From Oscillospiraceae bacterium (GTDB lineage: Bacteria; Bacillota; Clostridia; Oscillospirales; Oscillospiraceae): a stretch of DNA of 37,094 bases. The stretch covers positions 1 through 37,094 of the forward strand of contig JAFOKO010000117.1 in the NCBI GenBank assembly GCA_017419715.1, read 5' to 3'. Every line of letters starts with the position of its first letter. Position 1 is the first letter of the stretch. The notes below the pieces were generated by a model. It was not told the DNA's origin. It ran no database searches and saw only the letters and a program-made list of their open reading frames with translations. Both the position numbers and the translations under genes were made by a program. Of the stretch, positions 32,222-37,094 are shown piece by piece.

Positions 32222-33127
32222 TTATTGGCCAGAATAGCCAAAATTGCGGATCATAGAATCGCTGTCGCGCCAGTTTTCCTTGACCTTGATCCAGGTTTGC
32301 AGATAGACCTTGGTCCCCATAAAGCGCTCGCAGTCGGCCCGGGCCTGGGAGCTGATTTTTTTCAACATCTGCCCGCCCTTGCCAATGATAATGCCTTTGT
32401 GGCTGGCTTTCTCGCAGTAGATTGTGGCGTCCACATCGATAATGCCGTTGTCCCGCTCGGAGAACTTCGTGATCTCCACAGCGGTACCGTGCGGGATCTC
32501 CTTTTCCAGATTCCAGAGCATCTTTTCCCGGATGATCTCCGCGATGACTTGGCGCTCGGGCTGGTCGGAAGTCGTGCCCTCCGGGAAAAACCAGGGCGAT
32601 TCCACCGCGTAGCCCTCGCAGGTATTCAGCAGATCCTCCACGCCCTCACCGGTCTTGGCCGAGATGGGGATGATCGCGTCAAAGGCAAAGGCGTCCTTGT
32701 AAGCGGCGATCACGGCCAGAAGCTGATCCTTGTCCTCCACCTCGTCGATCTTGTTGATGACCAGGACGGCCGGAACGCCCCGCTGGCGGAACTGGCCGAT
32801 CAGCGCCTGCTCCTGGGGGCCGATGTTGGCGATTGGCTCCACCAGCAGCAGGACCAGGTCCACATCGGAAACGGATTCCTCTACCACGGAGACCATATAG
32901 TCGCCCAGCTTGGTCCTGGGGCGATGGAAGCCCGGGGTGTCCATAAAAACAAACTGTGTCTGGCCCCGGTCCAGAATGCCGCAAATGCGATTCCGGGTCG
33001 TCTGGGGCTTATTGGAAACGATAGCGACCTTTTCCCCGACGATGGTGTTGGTCAAGGTGGACTTGCCCACATTGGGCCGGCCACAGATGGCGATCATAGC
33101 AGATTTGGTGTTGGTGTTGGTATTCAT
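32222..33127 (-). CDS. era: GTPase Era
   Basis: 301 residues with G1 GRPNVGKS (16-23), G2 T in PQTTRNR, G3 DTPG, G4 NKID and the C-terminal KH domain with HKGIIIGKGGQML. Era binds the 3' end of 16S rRNA and aids 30S assembly and cell cycle control. ATG 33127 follows TAGGAG. The first residues are coded by a repeat (ACCAAC), and the upstream GNAT frame reads into the first 119 bases of era. The neighbouring order fits the Firmicutes plan, except for GNAT. Confidence 0.95.
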   Translation of the reverse strand: MNTNTNTKSAMIAICGRPNVGKSTLTNTIVGEKVAIVSNKPQTTRNRICGILDRGQTQFVFMDTPGFHRPRTKLGDYMVSVVEESVSDVDLVLLLVEPIANIGPQEQALIGQFRQRGVPAVLVINKIDEVEDKDQLLAVIAAYKDAFAFDAIIPISAKTGEGVEDLLNTCEGYAVESPWFFPEGTTSDQPERQVIAEIIREKMLWNLEKEIPHGTAVEITKFSERDNGIIDVDATIYCEKASHKGIIIGKGGQMLKKISSQARADCERFMGTKVYLQTWIKVKENWRDSDSMIRNFGYSGQ

Positions 33128-33716
33128 AATTTTCTCCTATGTACAAGGTCGTAGAGGCCGGGTTCCCCGGTCCGTCGATGATTGGTGATGCGTTTAACAA
33201 AAACTCATAATAGACCGCATCCTCCGCCCTGTTTTCGTGGCCGAGCGATCGCGCGCCAAGGGCGCCGCCCATGTGCTCATAAAAGCCCATAGCGTTTTGA
33301 TTATGCGGGCTGCAGCTGCAAAAGAAGCGGTCAAGGCCGCGCCGACGGCATTCCGCAGCAGTCAACTCAAAGGCTTTTCTGCCCAATCCTCTGTTCTGAA
33401 ACGGCAGCAAGAGATACAGACTGTTAAGGCAAAAATCGAAGTCTTTATAGCTGCCGAAGCCGCAGGGGCCGACGACAAGATAGCCGACGCAATTCTCGCC
33501 GTCCATGGCAAGCCAAACCTTGTTCTTCGGATCGGTAATGCGCCTGTAATCCTTTTCTGCAAAGGACGCCAAATCATATTGGTCGATCATCTCGTCCGGG
33601 TAAATGCCCCGGTAGATCGCGTCCCAGACCTTTTGCCTGGTCAATGCCAAAAGTGGGGCGTCTTCGGGAACAGCTTTTCGGAATACAACTTTCAACTTTC
33701 CACTTTCAACTTTCAA
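33009..33716 (-). CDS. GNAT family acetyltransferase, reads into era
   Basis: The 235-residue frame has a GNAT domain to about residue 165, with acetyl-CoA motif A in LPFQNRGLGRKAFEL (103-117) and the usual C-terminal FYEHMGG. GNATs acetylate amines with acetyl-CoA; the substrate is unknown. The last about 40 residues are the out-of-frame reading of era, so the natural stop appears lost or the gene is fused to spurious sequence. The start is unclear: TTG codons at 33716 and 33695 sit in a 7-base tandem repeat and no good ribosome site is visible. The gene occupies the place of dgkA/cdd in Bacillus. Confidence 0.75.
   Translation of the reverse strand: MKVESGKLKVVFRKAVPEDAPLLALTRQKVWDAIYRGIYPDEMIDQYDLASFAEKDYRRITDPKNKVWLAMDGENCVGYLVVGPCGFGSYKDFDFCLNSLYLLLPFQNRGLGRKAFELTAAECRRRGLDRFFCSCSPHNQNAMGFYEHMGGALGARSLGHENRAEDAVYYEFLLNASPIIDGPGNPASTTLYIGENYEYQHQHQICYDRHLWPAQCGQVHLDQHHRRGKGRYRFQ
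33686..33716 (-). repeat. Heptanucleotide tandem repeat at the GNAT start
   Basis: On the minus strand the unit TTGAAAG occurs four times in tandem (one copy TGGAAAG) plus a partial TTG. It starts right after ybeY and includes the possible start codons. As seven is not a multiple of three, gain or loss of a copy would change the frame if translation starts ahead of it. Confidence 0.85.
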
Positions 33717-33722
33717 TTGACT

Positions 33723-34229
33723 TTACCGTTCCAGGTCGATCTTCTTGCAAATTGCCTCTTCCCGCGCCCGCATCTGCTTTTTCATCGGGCCCTCGTCCAC
33801 ATGGTCATAGCCCAGCAGGTGGAGGATGGAATGGATGGTCAAATAGCCCAGCTCCCGCTTAGGACTGTGGCCAAATTCCTCTGCCTGAGCCTTAGCCTTC
33901 TCATAAGAGATGGCCATATCTCCCAGCGGCAGCAGGCCGGTTTCCGGATCCAAATACTCTGAAAAGTCCTTGGGTAGCTTCCCCGGCTCGAACTGAAACA
34001 TGGGAAAGGACAGAACATCCGTTTCCCTGTCGATGTCTCGATAGGCCTTATTGATGGCACGGATGGTCTGGTTGTCCGCCACCAGAACATTGATCTCACA
34101 GGGCACGGGAACGCCCTCCGCCTCCAAGGTGGCTTCGATGCACTTTTTCAGATGCAGCCAAAGAGGCAGGCGGCGCACGCCCTTTTCGATTTGAAATGTG
34201 ATCACAATCTTGTGTTTCATTGCGTTCAT
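33723..34229 (-). CDS. ybeY: Endoribonuclease/rRNA maturation factor YbeY
   Basis: 168 residues with the metal-binding motif HSILHLLGYDH near residue 135, the hallmark of the YbeY family (UPF0054). It matures the 3' end of 16S rRNA and is involved in ribosome quality control. ATG 34229 overlaps the phoH stop in an ATGA, as in other Firmicutes; a second ATG three codons later is an alternative. The GNAT gene follows directly. Confidence 0.94.
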   Translation of the reverse strand: MNAMKHKIVITFQIEKGVRRLPLWLHLKKCIEATLEAEGVPVPCEINVLVADNQTIRAINKAYRDIDRETDVLSFPMFQFEPGKLPKDFSEYLDPETGLLPLGDMAISYEKAKAQAEEFGHSPKRELGYLTIHSILHLLGYDHVDEGPMKKQMRAREEAICKKIDLER

Positions 34230-35224
34230 CTCTTTCGGTAGTTTTTCACGGGCAGCTTCTTCTCCGGAAGCGCTTTCGCGTTCTCATATTTGTCATAGGC
34301 TGCGACGATGCTCTGCACCAGGGCATGCCGCACCACATCCGTCGGGGACAGCCTGCAAATGGCAATGTCCGGGATATTCTCCAGCACCTTGAGCGCCTCC
34401 TTGAGGCCGCTGGTCTTGTCGGTGGGCAGGTCGATCTGGGTCACATCGCCGGTAATGACGATTTTGGAATTAAAGCCCAGACGGGTCAAAAACATTTTCA
34501 TCTGCTCGCGGGTCGTGTTCTGGGCTTCGTCGAGAATGATGAAGCTGTCGTCCAGGGTCCTGCCGCGCATATAGGCCAGAGGCGCGACCTCGATGTTGCC
34601 CTTTTCCAGGTATTTCTGATAGGTCTCCGGGCCGAGCATATCGAACAGCGCGTCATAGAGAGGACGCAAATAAGGGTCCACCTTGTTTTGCAGATCGCCG
34701 GGCAGGAAGCCCAGCCGTTCCCCCGCCTCCACGGCAGGCCGGGTCAAAATGATGCGGTTGACGCTCTTCTCCCGAAAGGCTGCCACAGCGGCCGCCACGG
34801 CCAGATAGGTTTTGCCGGTACCGGCAGGGCCGACGCCAAGCGTGATGGTGTTGTTCAAGATGGCCTTCATATAGCGCTGCTGGCCCAGGGTCTTGGCCTT
34901 GATGGGCTTGCCCTTGGCCGTGATGCAGACCACATCCTTTGCCATCTCGCCGATCTGCTCCTCATTGCCGGAGCGAACCAGGTCAATGAGATAGCGGACC
35001 TTCTGCTCGTCAATGGTCTCGCCCTTGGCCGCCAATTGCAGCAGACCTTCGATTGCCTTTCCGGCCCTCTCGGCGGCCTCGTCCTCACCGGAGACCTTGA
35101 GCTCCGTTCCCCGGTTGGTCACATGGACATCAAAGGTTTGCTCGATCCGCTTTACATTCTCATCGAGATTCCCAAACACGCTGATGATCTGTTCAATCCG
35201 CTCCGCGTTGATCAGTTTCTCCAT
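34226..35224 (-). CDS. PhoH family ATPase (PhoH/YbeZ-type)
   Basis: 332 residues with an N-terminal KH-like region (about 20-65), then the PhoH ATPase: Walker A GPAGTGKT (132-139), Walker B FIILDEAQN, and TGDVTQIDLP. These proteins pair with YbeY in RNA metabolism; the biochemical role is probably RNA helicase-like or nuclease-linked. The ATG overlaps the yqfD end by 32 bases, unusually long for the operon but with the usual start MEKLIN. It is coupled to ybeY by ATGA. Confidence 0.93.
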   Translation of the reverse strand: MEKLINAERIEQIISVFGNLDENVKRIEQTFDVHVTNRGTELKVSGEDEAAERAGKAIEGLLQLAAKGETIDEQKVRYLIDLVRSGNEEQIGEMAKDVVCITAKGKPIKAKTLGQQRYMKAILNNTITLGVGPAGTGKTYLAVAAAVAAFREKSVNRIILTRPAVEAGERLGFLPGDLQNKVDPYLRPLYDALFDMLGPETYQKYLEKGNIEVAPLAYMRGRTLDDSFIILDEAQNTTREQMKMFLTRLGFNSKIVITGDVTQIDLPTDKTSGLKEALKVLENIPDIAICRLSPTDVVRHALVQSIVAAYDKYENAKALPEKKLPVKNYRKR

Positions 35225-36407
35225 TTACTTCATCCTCTCCGAACAGCTCCACAAGAAGCGTTTTGGAAATCAGCTCGACACAGTTCCATGCGCCCCGGCA
35301 GTGAAAGCCGTCCTGGGTCATTTTTATCGTAGTAGATCCGTTTTGTACGCGCCCCGCCACCATTTGTTCCATGGTAAGCCGCAAAGATTCCCCGCCAAGC
35401 AGGGCTTCCGCCTGCTCTGGAGAAAGAGAAACGGGCTCCAGTGTGTATTCCAGCAGGGTCACGGTCTCTACTGTCACAGGGAGTGTATATCCTCCCGGCA
35501 GCGTCCATGTTTTCATCTCTATCATTCTATCACAACTTGTACCAAAAATGCTACTGTTTCCTGATATTTTTCTTCTTTTTCTTTGAATAATCCATGTAAC
35601 GCATGTTTCTGTTCTGCCGGTATAGTTTTTTTCCCAGGCAAGCGCGGGACAAACCGTCTCTGTAAGGCGAAGCGTATCTGCATAGACCTCCCCCATCGCC
35701 CGGGTAGCCTGCACATGGGTCGTCCATTCGGCAATGCCGGAGATCAGGATATCTCCGGGCTGAACGGTGTCTCCAGGTTTCAACTCTGTGAAGCCGTTGA
35801 TCACGGAGATTTCCCGGATGATCCCCGGGCGTGTGGCCACAATGTGCGCCACGCCATCGGTTTCCAAGTGCGGTTCCTCCTGCTCCCGCTCCGCCACCAG
35901 GACAGTTACGACGCCGCCTTCCCGGTTCACCGCCAGCCAGCGCAGAGCTGGCATACGGTACAGCATCCGGTGTTTCAGATAGGTTGAATCCAGCGTGGGC
36001 CCCCAAGTACCAAAGCACACGCCCTCCTCCGCGAGGGCGTTCAGTATCTCTTGTTCAGAGAGTCGCTCGTTTCCTTCTACCCGCAGAAACCAGACGAAAT
36101 TCTGCAAGAGCCAGGCGAGCAGGACAGCCAGCAGCATTCCAACTGCCAGAACAGGCCTCCGGCGCAGGCGTCGTAGGAGGCTGGGCAGGCCAAAGCGCCG
36201 CAGTACCCGCAGTTCACACCAGGCTCGGGCCGCTTCCCGGCTGATCTCATCCAACTGATTCTCATAGACCCGGCATCGAAAGACCAGCTCCGATCGTCTT
36301 TGCAAGCCCCAAAAGGGCAGATCTGCTGTAGTCCACCGGTTCAGGCAGAGAGCCGCAGAGGCGCCGGTGACCTCAATTTCAACTGTACCTCGCAGTTTTT
36401 TCAGCAT
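35193..36407 (-). CDS. yqfD: Sporulation protein YqfD
   Basis: 404 residues: a soluble N-terminus (about 1-85), one membrane segment at about 86-106 followed by FLRVEGNERLSEQEIL, and a long extracellular beta-rich domain. It matches YqfD, made in the mother cell under sigma-E and needed for normal spore formation in B. subtilis and clostridia. ATG 36407 overlaps the yqfC stop by seven bases; the stop lies within the phoH start. The region from 35520 to 35660 is more AT-rich than its surroundings. Confidence 0.88.
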   Translation of the reverse strand: MLKKLRGTVEIEVTGASAALCLNRWTTADLPFWGLQRRSELVFRCRVYENQLDEISREAARAWCELRVLRRFGLPSLLRRLRRRPVLAVGMLLAVLLAWLLQNFVWFLRVEGNERLSEQEILNALAEEGVCFGTWGPTLDSTYLKHRMLYRMPALRWLAVNREGGVVTVLVAEREQEEPHLETDGVAHIVATRPGIIREISVINGFTELKPGDTVQPGDILISGIAEWTTHVQATRAMGEVYADTLRLTETVCPALAWEKNYTGRTETCVTWIIQRKRRKISGNSSIFGTSCDRMIEMKTWTLPGGYTLPVTVETVTLLEYTLEPVSLSPEQAEALLGGESLRLTMEQMVAGRVQNGSTTIKMTQDGFHCRGAWNCVELISKTLLVELFGEDEVNGETDQRGAD

Positions 36408-36679
36408 AGGTCCAGATCCACCCGCCGGATCGTACCGTTCAACACGATTCGCTCCCGGTTCATGCGCCGGATGTACAATTCCGTCCCCGATACGATCAGT
36501 GGCCCGAGTGCAGAGGCAATTCTCACTTCGTTCTCATCGTAGGCGATCACACCCCGGTGGTTTAGGACGACCGCTTCGGAAACTCCCTTGAGCTCCACCA
36601 CCGGGACGCCGGTCAAAATCTCACCCGGAAAGTCCGCGCAGGTCAAAATGCGCTGGGTCACAGTCCTCACATGCTTCAA
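36401..36679 (-). CDS. yqfC: Sporulation protein YqfC
   Basis: 92 residues of the YabP/YqfC family: VELKGVSEAVVLNHRGVIAY, then VRIASALGPLIVSG and a final RIVLNGTIRRVDL strand. The family is mother-cell expressed and works with YqfD in spore envelope or engulfment steps. The start is TTG 36679, with GAGGTGAT eight bases upstream; an ATG two bases before the TTG is in another frame. It is likely sigma-E controlled; a sigma-E-like -10 box lies about 30 bases upstream. Confidence 0.88.
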   Translation of the reverse strand: MKHVRTVTQRILTCADFPGEILTGVPVVELKGVSEAVVLNHRGVIAYDENEVRIASALGPLIVSGTELYIRRMNRERIVLNGTIRRVDLDLC

Positions 36680-36707
36680 GCATATCACCTCGCAAAAATT
36701 ATGGTTC

Positions 36708-36743
36708 AGTCTATGCAAGCCAGACTTCGTTCTTGCATACCCT
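36708..36743. promoter_or_regulatory. Divergent sigma-E-like -10 boxes on an inverted repeat
   Basis: An 8-bp perfect inverted repeat (TATGCAAG, 36712-36719; CTTGCATA, 36732-36739) lies between yqfC and the divergent ylbJ-like gene. On the minus strand CATAGACT (36708-36715) and on the plus strand CATACCCT (36736-36743) each match the sigma-E -10 consensus CATACAnT in all but one specified position. The matching -35 boxes would be weak and lie in the opposite arm of the repeat (both start GCAAG). The plus-strand start site would be very near the ribosome site. Treat as candidate. Confidence 0.5.
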
Positions 36744-36761
36744 TTCGGGGAGGTGTGACTG

Positions 36762-37094
36762 GTGAAACAAAAATCTGTAATTCAGATTGGGATTCCCATC
36801 CTCGGGATCTGTCTGTTTTTATGTTTTCCTCTGCAAACCCGGGATGGAGTACAAGCCGGGCTTGCGCTTTGCGGTGGAATTCTGATTCCTTCCCTGTTTC
36901 CTGTAAGTGTTTTGGCGAGCTGTCTGATCCGGATGCAAGCCGGAACTTGCGGGGGAAGCAGAACAGAACGATGGATGCGCGCACTTTTCGGGCTTCCCGG
37001 GTCCGCTGCACTGCCCCTTCTGCTTGGAATTCTGGGCGGTTTCCCGCTGGGGGCACAGCTCACCGCCTCCGCCTATGAATCCGGACAGTTGAGC
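36762..37094 (+). CDS. Sporulation membrane protein, YlbJ-like (partial, runs off the edge)
   Basis: A GTG start at 36762 with GGGGAGG eight bases upstream opens a frame of 111 codons that runs off the right edge. The frame has no stop in the window. Hydrophobic segments at about 7-23 and 34-55 are followed by LFGLPGSAALPLLLGILGG, then FPLGAQLTASAYESGQLS, the pattern of YlbJ, a sigma-E sporulation membrane protein of the nucleoside-recognition family. The full length and C-terminus are not visible. It diverges from yqfC. Confidence 0.8.
   Translation, partial: MKQKSVIQIGIPILGICLFLCFPLQTRDGVQAGLALCGGILIPSLFPVSVLASCLIRMQAGTCGGSRTERWMRALFGLPGSAALPLLLGILGGFPLGAQLTASAYESGQLS

Noticed and set aside
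1-37094. CRISPR arrays, insertion sequences, prophage genes, tRNA or rRNA genes
   Set aside because: No array of spaced direct repeats, transposase, integrase or structural RNA pattern was noticed on either strand.

Overview
The window reads as the chromosome of an endospore-forming, moderately GC-rich member of the Clostridia, most likely in or near the Oscillospiraceae/Ruminococcaceae. Support comes from the sporulation proteins YqfC, YqfD and YlbJ, the Firmicutes order yqfC-yqfD-phoH-ybeY-era-yqzL-recO, strong Shine-Dalgarno sites, sigma-A-type promoters with 17-base spacers, MutS2, an HPr-type protein and several TTG starts. Nothing looks like a phage, plasmid, IS element, CRISPR array, rRNA or tRNA. 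Most genes lie on the minus strand; no gap between genes exceeds about 250 bases. All family names come from reading the sequence and were not checked by database search.

Layout from left to right. 48-1589 (+): an unrecognised membrane-anchored protein with a duplicated extracytoplasmic domain. 1633-10288 (-): a close-packed run encoding, in transcription order, a J-domain-like coiled-coil protein, a HIRAN protein, a DEDDh exonuclease, an ABC-F ATPase with one intact ATP site, a cytidylate-kinase-like protein, a MATE exporter, an L-cysteine desulfidase, a TauE/SafE exporter and two half-size chromate-type transporters. 10441-11291 (-): the selenium-associated pair YedF/DUF3343. 11328-13945 (-): an SdpR-SdpI-ABC transporter cassette behind a promoter whose -35 box lies in a perfect 21-bp inverted repeat. 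14070-19056 (-): oligoendopeptidase F, a small conserved protein, a nicotinamidase-like hydrolase, NAD synthetase, a 7-TM protein and a PHP-type histidinol phosphatase.

19306-20634 (+) is an SPFH protein with three C-terminal zinc ribbons. It is followed by an aquaporin (-) and by a TSCPD protein with an OhrR-type thiol-based regulator (+). 22423-28739 (-): a sugar-transfer ATP-grasp protein, a small membrane protein, phosphoglucomutase, a coiled-coil protein with 11-residue repeats, RsmD, UvrC and a variant HPr. 28896-36679 (-): MutS2, RecO, YqzL, Era, a GNAT acetyltransferase that reads into era, YbeY, PhoH, YqfD and YqfC. At the right edge a GTG-started ylbJ-like gene (+) diverges from yqfC across an inverted repeat carrying two sigma-E-like -10 boxes.

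Most of the window is housekeeping: RNA maturation and ribosome biogenesis (era, ybeY, rsmD, phoH), DNA repair (recO, uvrC, mutS2), NAD synthesis, sugar phosphate metabolism and sporulation. The least explained parts are the J-like/HIRAN/exonuclease trio, the SdpRI-ABC cassette with its palindrome, the variant HPr, the zinc-ribbon SPFH protein, the TSCPD-OhrR pair and the GNAT insertion ahead of era.
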